From NCBI RefSeq assembly GCF_025965415.1, contig NZ_JAOPWY010000038.1, forward strand, positions 1 through 64,000: a DNA stretch of 64,000 nt, in the 5' to 3' direction. The notes beneath the pieces are model-generated. The model saw only the letters and a list, made by a program, of their open reading frames with translations, had not been told where the DNA came from and did not search any database. Shown here piece after piece: positions 18,191 through 27,865 of this stretch. Each line of letters opens with the position of its first letter. Within the stretch, counting starts at the first letter, position 1. Origin of the DNA: Nocardioides sp. GTDB lineage: Bacteria > Actinomycetota > Actinomycetes > Propionibacteriales > Nocardioidaceae. A program made the translations under genes and the position numbers.

Positions 18191-19192
18191 TCATGTGCGC
18201 GTCCGCTCGAGCCGGCCGCGTCGCTCTTCCTCCCTCTTCGAGTACGCGGCTCTGCGGATGGCCTCGTCCGACTCGAGTCCGGTGCCCAGGCCGCCGCCGA
18301 CGGTCGCCGCAGAGGCGACGAACCAGGCAAGCACGAAGAGGTCGCGGTGGTCGAGAGATGAGCCGAGGTAGCTCCCCATCACAGCCGGGTCGAGCACGAA
18401 CAGCGCCCACAGCAGGTTGACCACGTAGAGCACGAGGTAGCAGATCAGCACGCCGGTGGTCACGGTCACGAGCGTCGAGGTGTTGTAGAGCCGGGACCTG
18501 TCCCGAGCCTCGGGCGAGTCCTCGTCCGGGCGGTCCCAGAGGTTCCCGTCGATGATGATCCAGGCGACGACGAGCGCGACCGAGACCACCGTCGCCACGA
18601 CGAGGCGCCACGGCGAGAGCGAACCCGCAAGGAGCCACACCGTCGAGTTGATCGTCGCGACGGCACCGGTCGCAAGGGCCGCGACCAGTGCGGACTTGAG
18701 CCCGGGCACGAGGAGCCACGGCCGATTGGCGAGCACCATCCCGAGGAGCAGGCGCCAGTGTCCGGTCGAGACAGGAAGAGGGACCCGCTGCTCGCGGTCG
18801 GCGCTCCGGTCCTCGACCAGGCTGTCGACCAGCGAGCGGACCGCGCGGTGGGAGCGGGACTGCACGCGGAAGCCGCCGAGAGCCGGGAGCGAGACCACTG
18901 CTGCTCGTCGCTGGTGGTCGGTCTCGACCAGGAGGTACCTGCCGTCCGGGCCGCGCAGGGGGAGCTCGGTCAGGCCCACGACGACGTCCCACTCCTGGTC
19001 GTCGGCCCTGTCGCAGAGCCGATCCACCGCGGTCCCGACGTCCTCGGAACCGGTGGTGAACGGCTCGCTCACCAGGTCCATCTCCCAGGCGCCGCGATCC
19101 TGGTCGCGCGGAGGGTCGAGGTCGCAGAACCCACGCGCGATCTCGGTGGGGGACGCAGGATCGGCAACCACGCCGACGCGTAGGGCCCTCAT
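18191..19192 (-). CDS. hypothetical membrane protein
   Basis: MRALRVGVVADPASPTEIARGF...; several C-terminal TM segments; TACGGT-N6-ATG upstream. Confidence 0.7.
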   Translation of the reverse strand: MRALRVGVVADPASPTEIARGFCDLDPPRDQDRGAWEMDLVSEPFTTGSEDVGTAVDRLCDRADDQEWDVVVGLTELPLRGPDGRYLLVETDHQRRAAVVSLPALGGFRVQSRSHRAVRSLVDSLVEDRSADREQRVPLPVSTGHWRLLLGMVLANRPWLLVPGLKSALVAALATGAVATINSTVWLLAGSLSPWRLVVATVVSVALVVAWIIIDGNLWDRPDEDSPEARDRSRLYNTSTLVTVTTGVLICYLVLYVVNLLWALFVLDPAVMGSYLGSSLDHRDLFVLAWFVASAATVGGGLGTGLESDEAIRRAAYSKREEERRGRLERTRT

Positions 19193-19198
19193 CCCGGC

Positions 19199-19204
19199 AC
19201 CGTA
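19199..19204 (-). promoter_or_regulatory. putative -10 box TACGGT for leaderless transcript
   Basis: TACGGT-N6-ATG (19192). Confidence 0.5.
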
Positions 19205-19342
19205 GGCACGTCCCATCCTCGGCAACAAGGCAGACGCCGTCGGCATTTCTGCCAATACCCGGGGAGCCCGACGCGCTGCCTTAATGGACGGAGCCGCTCG
19301 GTCCCGGGCAGCAGCAGCATCCGTCTCGAGGGAGGCAGCAGC

Positions 19343-20497
19343 ATGAAGGCAGTCGTGTACGAGGGCCCGCGCCAGGTGAGCGTCAAGGACGTCCCGGACG
19401 CCCGGATCGAGAGGCCGACCGACGTCCTGGTGAGGATCACCTCGGCGAACATCTGCGGTTCGGACCTCCACATGTACGAGGGCCGGACCGACTTCGAGGT
19501 CGGACGATGGTTCGGGCACGAGAACCTGGGCCAGGTCATCGAGGTCGGGGAAGGCGTGGACAAGGTCCAGGTCGGTGAGTACGTCGTCCTCCCGTTCAAC
19601 ATCGCGTGCGGACACTGCAAGAACTGCGAGAGGCAGCTCACGAACTACTGCCTGACCGCGCAGCCGGAGCCGAAGATGGCGGGCGCCGCCTACGGCTTCG
19701 CCGACATGGGCCCGTACGGCGGTGGCCAGGCCGAGCTGTTGCGCGTGCCCTGGGGCGACTTCAACTGCCTGCGGCTCGGCGAGGACGCCGAGGAGCGCCA
19801 GACCGACTACGTCATGCTCGCCGACATCTTCCCGACCGGATACCACGCCACCGAGATGGCCGGCGTGAAGCCCGGCGACCAGACCGTCATCTACGGCGCC
19901 GGCCCGGTGGGGTTGATGGCCGCCCTCTCGGCGACCATCCGGGGGGCGAGCAAGGTCATGGTCGTCGACCGGCAGCCCGACCGGCTGCGGCTGGCCGAGT
20001 CGATCGGGGCGATCGCCATCGACGACTCGAAGGTCGATCCGGTCCAGGCCGTGCTGGAGCAGACGATGGGGCTGGGCGCCGACAACGGCTGCGAGTGCGT
20101 CGGCTACCAGGCGCACGACCCCGGCGGCCAGGAGCAGCCCAACCTGACGATGAACCGGCTGGTCGCCTCCGTGCGCTTCACCGGCACGATCGGCGTCGTC
20201 GGGGTGTACATCCCGCAGGACCCCGGGGCCAGTGACGAGCTGGCCAAGCAGGGCAAGCTCGCCTTCGACTTCGGCATGTTCTGGTTCAAGGGCCAGAAGA
20301 TGGGCAGCGGGCAGGCGCCGGTCAAGAAGTACAACCGGCAGCTGCGCGACCTGATCGCCGGGGGCAAGGCCGAACCGTCGTTCATCGTCAGCCACGAGCT
20401 GCCGCTGGACAAGGCGCCGGAGGCCTACGAGCACTTCGACAAGCGGGACGACGGCTGGACGAAGGTCGTCCTGCACCCCGCCATGGCAGGCGCGTGA
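19343..20497 (+). CDS. fdhA: glutathione-independent formaldehyde dehydrogenase-like Zn-ADH
   Basis: MKAVVYEGPRQVSVKDVPDARIERPTDVLVRITSANICGSDLHMYEGRT, GHENLGQVIEVGEGV, CGHCKNCERQLTNYCL. Confidence 0.85.
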   Translation: MKAVVYEGPRQVSVKDVPDARIERPTDVLVRITSANICGSDLHMYEGRTDFEVGRWFGHENLGQVIEVGEGVDKVQVGEYVVLPFNIACGHCKNCERQLTNYCLTAQPEPKMAGAAYGFADMGPYGGGQAELLRVPWGDFNCLRLGEDAEERQTDYVMLADIFPTGYHATEMAGVKPGDQTVIYGAGPVGLMAALSATIRGASKVMVVDRQPDRLRLAESIGAIAIDDSKVDPVQAVLEQTMGLGADNGCECVGYQAHDPGGQEQPNLTMNRLVASVRFTGTIGVVGVYIPQDPGASDELAKQGKLAFDFGMFWFKGQKMGSGQAPVKKYNRQLRDLIAGGKAEPSFIVSHELPLDKAPEAYEHFDKRDDGWTKVVLHPAMAGA

Positions 20498-20557
20498 CAT
20501 GTCGAGGACGGCAGACGAACGGCGGGCAACCGGCGGCGACGTCGTGGGAGGGCGGCC

Positions 20558-21046
20558 ATGAGCTCGACCATGGAACACGTGACATCACGCGCGGCCCGCG
20601 CCGGCCTGACGGTTGTCCGACAGGTTCGCTCGGTCCTCCACCCGGCATCGGACCGGCCGGCCGAGCCGGGCTCGACGGCGTCAGGGTGGCTCGCGGTCAC
20701 CGTGCTGTGCGACCCGTCGGACCTGGCGGACACGCCGCTGCCCGCGCCGCTCGCCGAGCTCGGCGATGACGTCGAGGTGCGTCTGACCCCCGCCCCCGGC
20801 GACAAGGGGACCGAGCTGGCGGTCCGGCTGCGTGAGCGGGGGACCTCGGGCGGCGAGCGCGGTCGCCTCACCGGCAGCGACCTCACGTCCGACCTCCGCT
20901 CGGCTCTGCGGAAGGCCAAGCAGCTGATCGAGGTGGGGGAGGTGCTGGTCGTCGACCCCGCACCGCACGGGAGACGCACGGCGACTCCCGGCGGGGTGCT
21001 CCTGGAGGCGTGGACCAAGGTGGCTCCCAAGGCGGGTGTGCGATGA
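20558..21046 (+). CDS. hypothetical protein
   Basis: Complete 162-aa ORF overlapping (ATGA) the downstream ADH start. Confidence 0.6.
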   Translation: MSSTMEHVTSRAARAGLTVVRQVRSVLHPASDRPAEPGSTASGWLAVTVLCDPSDLADTPLPAPLAELGDDVEVRLTPAPGDKGTELAVRLRERGTSGGERGRLTGSDLTSDLRSALRKAKQLIEVGEVLVVDPAPHGRRTATPGGVLLEAWTKVAPKAGVR

Positions 21047-22218
21047 AGGCGGTGACGTGGCGCGGGATCAACGAGATCGGTGTCGAGGACGTCCCCGAGC
21101 CCACGATCATCAACGACCACGACCTCATCCTCGAGGTGGGTCTGAGTGCCACGTGCGGCTCGGACCTGCACCTGGTCGGCGGCTACATCCCCGCGATGCG
21201 TGCGGGGGACGTCCTCGGGCACGAGTTCATGGGCACCGTCGCCGAGGTCGGCGCCGGGGTGACGAGGCACCAGGTGGGCGACCGCGTCGTGGTGGTCTCC
21301 TTCACCAGCTGCGGCCGGTGCTGGTACTGCAAGGAGGGGTTGTTCTCGCTCTGCGACAACGGCAACCCCAACCCGGGGATCACCGAGGCGCTCTGGGGCC
21401 AGTCGATCGGGGGTTGCTACGGCTACTCGCACGCGATGGGGGGCTGGGCCGGCAGCCACGCCCGCTACATCCGTGTGCCGTACGCCGACCAGGGAGCCTT
21501 CGCCATCCCCGACGGCGTCTCCGACGAGCGGGCGTTGTTCGCGTCCGACGCGGCGCCCACCGGCTGGACCGGGGCGCACCAGGCGGGGGTGCGTCCGGGC
21601 GACGTCGTCGCTGTCTGGGGCGCAGGCGGCGTCGGCCAGATGGCTGCTCGCGCGTCGATGGTCATGGGCGCCGAGCGCGTCGTGGTCATCGACCGCTACG
21701 CCAACCGGCTGGAACAGGTGCGCACGCACATCGGCGCGGAGACCCTGGACTACGAACGGGAGGACGTGCTGGGTGAGCTGCGCGAGCTGACCGGGGGCCG
21801 AGGACCGGACGTGTGCATCGAGGCCGTCGGCATGGAGGCACACAGTCCGGGTCCGCAGCACCTGTACGACCAGGTCAAGCAGCAGGCACGGCTCCAGACC
21901 GACCGCCCCACGGCGGTGCGCGAGGCGATCTACGCCTGTCGCAAGGGTGGGACCGTGTTCACGCTGGGTGTCTTCGCCGGGTTCGTCGACAAGTTCCCGC
22001 TCGGGGCGATCATGAACAAGGCACTGACCTTGCGGGGAGCCCAGCAGCACGGACACCGCTACATCCCCGACATCCTCGAGCTCATGAGCCGTGACGAGGT
22101 GCGCACCGAGCACCTGGCCACCCACGTCATGTCGCTGGACGACGGTCCCAAGGGCTACCAGATGTTCAAGGAGAAGGAGGACGGGTGCGTACGTGCCGTC
22201 TTCCGGCCGGGTGACTGA
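21043..22218 (+). CDS. zinc-dependent alcohol dehydrogenase (MDR family)
   Basis: MKAVTWRGINEIGVEDVPEP, CGSDLHLVGGYIPAMRAGDVLGHEFMG, CGRCWYCKEG, GAGGVGQMAAR. Confidence 0.9.
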   Translation: MKAVTWRGINEIGVEDVPEPTIINDHDLILEVGLSATCGSDLHLVGGYIPAMRAGDVLGHEFMGTVAEVGAGVTRHQVGDRVVVVSFTSCGRCWYCKEGLFSLCDNGNPNPGITEALWGQSIGGCYGYSHAMGGWAGSHARYIRVPYADQGAFAIPDGVSDERALFASDAAPTGWTGAHQAGVRPGDVVAVWGAGGVGQMAARASMVMGAERVVVIDRYANRLEQVRTHIGAETLDYEREDVLGELRELTGGRGPDVCIEAVGMEAHSPGPQHLYDQVKQQARLQTDRPTAVREAIYACRKGGTVFTLGVFAGFVDKFPLGAIMNKALTLRGAQQHGHRYIPDILELMSRDEVRTEHLATHVMSLDDGPKGYQMFKEKEDGCVRAVFRPGD

Positions 22219-22258
22219 GGGGCGTCGCCTCAGGATGCGAGCGGTGACGGGTGGACGT

Positions 22259-23305
22259 CTACCCCGTCCGTGCGCGGGGCGATGGGGGGAGGTAGCACCC
22301 CTCACGCTCCGCGCGGACCGCGGCTGACGTACGCGAGGGCGCACTCAGCTTGTGCATCAGGTGCTCGACGTGCGCGGCGACGGTCCGAGGCGTCACGGTC
22401 AACAGGCTGGCGATCTCGTGGTTGGAGCGGCCGTCCACCACGAGCCCGAGCACCTCGAGCTCGCGCGGGGTGAGCCCACGGCAGTCGGCGTGGGGGCTCA
22501 CCAGCAGGATCGCTCTTGCCAGGCTCGGCACCTCGGTGGCAGCCAGCACGGTGACGCGCACGTAACCGCAGGATCCTCCATCGGTGTCTCGCGCGGGCCA
22601 CAGGAAGGACCGGTAGACCTGACCGGCGCGCAGGCTCTCGTTGGCGATCTCGACCACGGGCGAGCCCGTGCGAAACACCCGGTCACCGTGCAGTCCGGGG
22701 AGCAGGCAGGTGGTGCCGTCCCGCAACAGCACGGCTCCCGCCTCTGCGCCCGGCACGATGCGGGTGCTGGCGAGCAGGGAACGTATGGGCGAGACTCCGC
22801 GGGCGACCAGCGGGGCGAGGCGGGCGAGCCGTCCGCGGGTGACGGCGGAGGGCAGCTCGTCGCTGGTGTAGAGCAGCCCCAGGAACCCGACGTGCGCACC
22901 GGCCGGCTCGAAGAGGGCGACTCCCAGCCCCTCGCGGTAGCCCGCCGGGATGAGGCAATCGGCCCAGGTGGGCAGGTCGCCCACCGGCACGGGCAGGTCG
23001 GCGACGCTGAGTGGTGGTCCACAGCGGTCGAGCCCGGCCAGCTCCAGATCCCGCGCCGTGTTCGAACGGTCGAGGAAGTCGGTGACGGACCTGTCGAGCC
23101 CCGCGCTGCCCACGACTGCGTAGACGCTCGACCCCGGGTCGCTCAGGGCCAACCACGCCGCGTCGAAAGGCACCCACCGGCCGAGCCGGCGCATGAAGTC
23201 GTTGGCCCGGTCGAGGAGCGGGTCAGTGGATGTGGCGATCGCCAGCATCTCGCGGATGGGTCCATCCTCGGTGTACACGATCACGCTCCCTCCAGCAGCG
23301 GTCAC
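22259..23305 (-). CDS. LuxR-type HTH transcriptional regulator with GAF-like N-terminus
   Basis: C-terminal LTPRELEVLGLVVDGRSNHEIASLLTVTPRTVAAHVEHLMHKL. Confidence 0.82.
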   Translation of the reverse strand: MTAAGGSVIVYTEDGPIREMLAIATSTDPLLDRANDFMRRLGRWVPFDAAWLALSDPGSSVYAVVGSAGLDRSVTDFLDRSNTARDLELAGLDRCGPPLSVADLPVPVGDLPTWADCLIPAGYREGLGVALFEPAGAHVGFLGLLYTSDELPSAVTRGRLARLAPLVARGVSPIRSLLASTRIVPGAEAGAVLLRDGTTCLLPGLHGDRVFRTGSPVVEIANESLRAGQVYRSFLWPARDTDGGSCGYVRVTVLAATEVPSLARAILLVSPHADCRGLTPRELEVLGLVVDGRSNHEIASLLTVTPRTVAAHVEHLMHKLSAPSRTSAAVRAEREGCYLPPSPRARTG

Positions 23306-23549
23306 CCGAGGAGCGAGCTCCGAGAGAGGCTGGTCGGCACGAACCCGTCAGAGCTCTCCCCGCCGGCTGTGTCCTTCTCGGGTACCCATCCGGGCTCGAG
23401 GTCAACGCTCCTGACCAGTGCTATCTGCCGGCCGCTCGAGTGCGAGCCACGATCACCGACCCAGGTTGGTGACGCGGGTTGATCGCCACAGCCAGGACGC
23501 CGGTGCCGAACGCGTACGACAACACAGCGTGGCCCAGCAGCACGCGCCG

Positions 23550-23627
23550 GATCCGGGTGGACGTCGGTTCGGTCCGTGCACCTGGCCGCCGTCGAGCTCC
23601 CCTCTTCCGCCTGCGTCCACCCGGATC
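23550..23627. repeat. 14-bp perfect inverted repeat, 50-bp spacer
   Basis: GATCCGGGTGGACG (23550-23563) and CGTCCACCCGGATC (23614-23627), in divergent intergenic region. Confidence 0.7.
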
Positions 23628-23664
23628 AGGTGTGAGGACCGCACCTCTGGGGGAGGATGACCGC

Positions 23665-24657
23665 ATGCGGGTGAGGTGGGGGATCGCAGCTGCGGCTGCC
23701 GTGGTGCTGTCCGGCGCGCTCGCCGGCTGCGGCCCGGACGGGGGGACCGACGGACCCGCGGATGCTCCCGGCGGTGCTGCCGGGATGACCAGCACCGATC
23801 CCGTGAGCACCGACCCGCTCGTCTGGGAGGCCGACGGCGTGGTGCACCTGTCCGACGGCACGGAGGTCGAGCTGGGCGGGCTGCCGTCGTCGTACGTCGT
23901 CGCCGGTGACGGGGTCTTCTTCGTCCCGGCCGCGAGCGAGGACGATGCGGAGGTCGGCAGCGTCGCCAGTGCGGACGTCCGGTTCGCCGACGTCGACGGC
24001 GACACCTCCGACACCGGGCTGCGCGTGCGCGCCGACACCTTGCGCGCGTCACCGGACGGGAGGTACGTCGTCGGCATCGACGTCGAGTCCGGGGACGAGG
24101 ACGCCTACGGCACCCCGCTCGCCGAGGTCGTCGTGCTCGACCTGCGCGGAGGACGCGAGGCGGCCCGGACGTCGCAGGGCCTCGGTGACACGGACGACGA
24201 CCTGGCCGACCTCTACGAGGACGCCGAGATCGGCGTCGCCGCGATCACCGACGAGACGGCGTACGTCGACGGGGTGGACACGACCCTCGCGATCGACCTC
24301 GCCACCGGCGAGGTGACCGACGCCGGCGAGGCGCAGGTCCCGGTCCCGGGAGCGCCCGAGAGCCCCGACGGCGCCTGGACGATCCGCCAGGACGGCGACC
24401 GCGGCACCGTGCTCGGGGAGGACGGCAAGGCGGTCCCGCTCGACGTGCCGACGCCGCAGTGGACGCTCGACTGGTGGGCCGACGCGCAGACCGTGGTGGG
24501 CGTGGCGGTCGACGCCGACGGGACGTCGGCCCTGCTCTCGTGCCTCGTCCCGCAAGGCACCTGCGAGGTCCACGAGGCCTCGACCGGGGCGATGGTCCGG
24601 TTCGCCACCGGCGCGACCGACGAGCTCGTGGTGCGTCTGCTCGGAGGTGAGGGATGA
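23665..24657 (+). CDS. putative lipoprotein, TolB/propeller-like
   Basis: MRVRWGIAAAAAVVLSGALAGC lipobox; ASPDGRYVVG and SPDGAWTI motifs. Confidence 0.75.
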   Translation: MRVRWGIAAAAAVVLSGALAGCGPDGGTDGPADAPGGAAGMTSTDPVSTDPLVWEADGVVHLSDGTEVELGGLPSSYVVAGDGVFFVPAASEDDAEVGSVASADVRFADVDGDTSDTGLRVRADTLRASPDGRYVVGIDVESGDEDAYGTPLAEVVVLDLRGGREAARTSQGLGDTDDDLADLYEDAEIGVAAITDETAYVDGVDTTLAIDLATGEVTDAGEAQVPVPGAPESPDGAWTIRQDGDRGTVLGEDGKAVPLDVPTPQWTLDWWADAQTVVGVAVDADGTSALLSCLVPQGTCEVHEASTGAMVRFATGATDELVVRLLGGEG

Positions 24658-26294
24658 CCGACCCGGAGATCGAGCACGCCCGGCTGACCTCGGGTGACAC
24701 GGCCGCCATCGCCGCGGCGACGGAGGGGCTGCACGGCGCCCTGCTCGACGTCGACCGCGCGCAGGAGGACCTGGCGGGTTGCGTCGTGCGCGACTGGGTC
24801 GGGCTCGGCGCCGACGCCTACGCCGCCCGGTTGGAGCTCCTGCGCACGGGCGTGGCCCGGACGCACGTCGCACTGGGCATCACGCACTCCGCCGTGGCGA
24901 CGGCCGAGGACGCCTACGCCTGGTGCGACGACACCGCGGGCTACTTCATCGGCCACTGGCGCTCCCGCCCGGCCGGGATGCCCCCGGTGGTCGAGGAGCT
25001 CTTCGCGCGCCTCGTCAACGGCTTGCTCCTGGCCACCGGGACGACGTACAACGCGCGCCTGGCCGGCGTGACCGCCGTGCTCACCGGTGACGGCGAGGAC
25101 CTCGACGAGCTCAGCGACGAGGCCCGCGAGTGGGTCGAGCAGGGACTGGCCCGCAACCAGGAGTGGCTCGACGACTACGGCAGCACGCTCGGGCCGCGCA
25201 TCCCGAGCATCGGCGCCTGGGGCGACGGGCGCGGGCTCATCCCGCAGGGGCTGGGCTACGACCCGGCGACGGGCCTGCTGCTCCAGGGCTCCTACGACCA
25301 GGACGACGGCGACCCGTCCGTCATGGCGCTGATCGACGAGGTGACCGGCGAGAAGGTCGGCGAGGTGAAGCTGGGCGGCGTGACGCCCGGTGCCCTGGGC
25401 CAGGAGTCCGTCGACCACGGCACGCCCGGGCACGCGGGCGGCGTCACCGTCGACGGCGACACCGTCTACGTGACCGACAAGGGCAAGGTCTACACCTACT
25501 CCCTCTCCGACATGCGCGACTCCGGCCCCGGCGCGACCGTGCAGCCGCAGTCCGTGCAGACCGTGGCCAACGGCGGTTCCTACTCGGCGATGAAGGACGG
25601 CCTGCTCTACCTCGGCACCTTCACCGAGAAGTCGGAGGGCACGCTGCACGTCTACCAGCCCGACGGCAGCGGCGGCTGGGTCGAGATGCCCGACCAGGCC
25701 GTCACGACGCCGCCGCGCTGCCAGGGTGTGATCGTCCGCAACGGCGAGTACGTCTTCAGCACCTCCCTCGGACGCGACAAGGAGAGCGCGCTCGTGGTCC
25801 AGGGCCAGGACGGGTCGCGGGAGTCCTACCCGTTCCCCCACATGTCCGAGGGCCTGGTCGAGGTGGACGGCAACGTGCTCGTCACCTACGAGTCCGGCGC
25901 GACGAAGTACGCCGGCGACGACGAGGACCTGTGGGCGAACCGGCACCTGACCAGCACGCCGCTCTCGGGGCTCGGGCTGTCGGGCGAGCTGTTCATCGGC
26001 CCCGAGTCGCTCGAGCTCGTGGCCGCCGAGCTGGAGGCTCCTGCCCGCCGGCTGACCCGCACGTCCCACGACGCGGCGGCCGTGCACCTCTCCGCCGGCG
26101 ACCTCGGCCGGGTGCCGCAGGCGCCCGAGCTCGCCCAGGCCGTGCGCCGGATGGTCGCGAGCATCGGTGACGGCCTCCGCGCCAGTGGCACGGCCGTGGG
26201 CCACGCCGCGGACAGCCTCCGCGCCACCGGCCGGGACGCCGCGCGCACCGACGACGCCGTCCACACCGGGTTCGACCGGGCCCGGCTGGACTGA
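24654..26294 (+). CDS. WXG100-like N-terminal helical / propeller-like / ESX-target-like C-terminal hypothetical protein
   Basis: N-terminal helical region with WVG turn; central repetitive beta region (GGVTVDGDTVYVTDKGKVYTYSLSDM); C-terminal VHLSAGDLGRVPQAPELAQAVRRMVASIGDGLRASGTAVGHAADSLRATG. Confidence 0.65.
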   Translation: MTDPEIEHARLTSGDTAAIAAATEGLHGALLDVDRAQEDLAGCVVRDWVGLGADAYAARLELLRTGVARTHVALGITHSAVATAEDAYAWCDDTAGYFIGHWRSRPAGMPPVVEELFARLVNGLLLATGTTYNARLAGVTAVLTGDGEDLDELSDEAREWVEQGLARNQEWLDDYGSTLGPRIPSIGAWGDGRGLIPQGLGYDPATGLLLQGSYDQDDGDPSVMALIDEVTGEKVGEVKLGGVTPGALGQESVDHGTPGHAGGVTVDGDTVYVTDKGKVYTYSLSDMRDSGPGATVQPQSVQTVANGGSYSAMKDGLLYLGTFTEKSEGTLHVYQPDGSGGWVEMPDQAVTTPPRCQGVIVRNGEYVFSTSLGRDKESALVVQGQDGSRESYPFPHMSEGLVEVDGNVLVTYESGATKYAGDDEDLWANRHLTSTPLSGLGLSGELFIGPESLELVAAELEAPARRLTRTSHDAAAVHLSAGDLGRVPQAPELAQAVRRMVASIGDGLRASGTAVGHAADSLRATGRDAARTDDAVHTGFDRARLD

Positions 26295-26332
26295 GCGGGC
26301 GGCCCACCCAGCCTCCTGCAAGACTCGCCCGC

Positions 26333-27325
26333 ATGCAGCAGCGAATCCTGGGACGTACTGACCGCGAGGTCTCCGTGGTGGGCCTCGGCACCTGGCAGCT
26401 CGGCGCCGACTGGGGCGAGGTCACCGAGACGGACGCGCGGGAGGTCCTGGAGGCCTCCGCGGAGGCGGGCGTGACGTTCTACGACACCGCCGACGTCTAC
26501 GGCGACGGCCGCAGCGAGCAGCTCGTCGGCCGCTTCGTCGCGGCGCACCCCGACGCGGGCTTCACCGTCGCGACCAAGATGGGGCGTCGCGAGGACCAGG
26601 TCCCGGCGAACTACGTCGAGGCCAACTTCCGGGCCTGGCTCGATCGCTCGCGTCGCAACCTCGGGGTCGACACCATCGACCTCGTCCAGCTGCACTGCCC
26701 GCCGAGCGCGGTCATCGACGACGACGCGACGTACGACGTCCTCGACCGGCTCGTCGAGGAGCAGGTCATCGCGGCCTACGGCGTCAGCGTCGAGACCGCC
26801 GCCCAGGCCCTGAGCGCGATCGCCCGTCCCCACGTGGCGAGCGTGCAGATCATCCTCAACGCCTTCCGGATGAAGCCCCTCGACGAGGTGCTCCCCGCAG
26901 CCGAGGCCGCCGGCGCCGGCATCATCGCCCGCGTGCCGCTCGCCTCCGGCCTGCTGTCGGGGAAGTACGGCCTCGACACCACGTTCGCGGCCGACGACCA
27001 CCGGACCTACAACCGCGACGGCAGCGCCTTCGACGTGGGGGAGACCTTCTCCGGCGTCGACTACGCCACCGGGGTCGAGGCGGCGCAGGAGTTCACCCGC
27101 ATGGTGAAGGACAGCGGGCTCGACGCCACCGCCGCCCAGGTCGCGCTCGCCTGGGTGTGGCAGCAGCCCGGCGTCTCCACCGTCATCCCCGGGGCGCGCA
27201 ACGTGACCCAGGCGCAGGCCAACGCCGCCGCGGGAGAGGTCGCACCCCTGCCGGCAGCACTCCTCGACCTGGTCAGCGACCTCTACGACGGACGCATCCG
27301 CGCACAGGTCCACGACCGCTGGTGA
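26333..27325 (+). CDS. aldo/keto reductase
   Basis: MQQRILGRTDREVSVVGLGTWQLG, YDTADVYGDGRSEQLVG. Confidence 0.92.
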   Translation: MQQRILGRTDREVSVVGLGTWQLGADWGEVTETDAREVLEASAEAGVTFYDTADVYGDGRSEQLVGRFVAAHPDAGFTVATKMGRREDQVPANYVEANFRAWLDRSRRNLGVDTIDLVQLHCPPSAVIDDDATYDVLDRLVEEQVIAAYGVSVETAAQALSAIARPHVASVQIILNAFRMKPLDEVLPAAEAAGAGIIARVPLASGLLSGKYGLDTTFAADDHRTYNRDGSAFDVGETFSGVDYATGVEAAQEFTRMVKDSGLDATAAQVALAWVWQQPGVSTVIPGARNVTQAQANAAAGEVAPLPAALLDLVSDLYDGRIRAQVHDRW

Positions 27326-27338
27326 GGGGCGCCGGGGC

Positions 27339-27344
27339 TAGCCT
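27339..27344 (+). promoter_or_regulatory. putative -10 box TAGCCT for leaderless transcript
   Basis: TAGCCT-N6-ATG (27351). Confidence 0.5.
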
Positions 27345-27350
27345 CGACGC

Positions 27351-27821
27351 ATGTCACCCAAGACCGCGACCACCACCGACGTCGGCCTCGACGAGCTGCT
27401 GGACTTCGTACGCCCCCGGCACCACATGGTGCTGATCACCAGCCGGGCCGACGGGTCCCCGCAGTCCTCGCCGGTGACCGGCGGCGTCGACGACAACGGC
27501 CGGATCGTCATCTCGTCCTACCCCCAGCGGGCCAAGACGAAGAACGCTCGCAAGCACCCGGACGTCTCCGTGCTGGTGCTCTCCGAGGAGTGGGACGACG
27601 CGTGGGTCCAGGTCGACGGGACCTGCGAGGTGCTCGACGCCACCGAGGGGCCCGAGGCGCTCGAGGGCTTCGTGGAGTACTTCCGCAACATCGCCGGCGA
27701 GCACTCCGACTGGGACGAGTACCGCGCGGCCATGGTGAAGCAGGGCAAGTCGCTCCTGCGGATCACGCCGACGCGGTGGGGCCCCGTGGCCACGGGCGGC
27801 TTCCCGCCCGAGGGCTCCTGA
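27351..27821 (+). CDS. PPOX class F420-dependent oxidoreductase
   Basis: RPRHHMVLITSRADGSPQSSPVTGGVDDNGRIVISSYPQRAKTKNARKHPDVSV. Confidence 0.88.
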   Translation: MSPKTATTTDVGLDELLDFVRPRHHMVLITSRADGSPQSSPVTGGVDDNGRIVISSYPQRAKTKNARKHPDVSVLVLSEEWDDAWVQVDGTCEVLDATEGPEALEGFVEYFRNIAGEHSDWDEYRAAMVKQGKSLLRITPTRWGPVATGGFPPEGS

Positions 27822-27865
27822 CCGACGGGGAGGGCCATCAGGCACCTTTCACCCCGTTTGCCACG

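Noticed and set aside
24213-26321. 702-aa minus-strand ORF
   Set aside because: Antisense to the lipoprotein/WXG-like pair; no domain signature.
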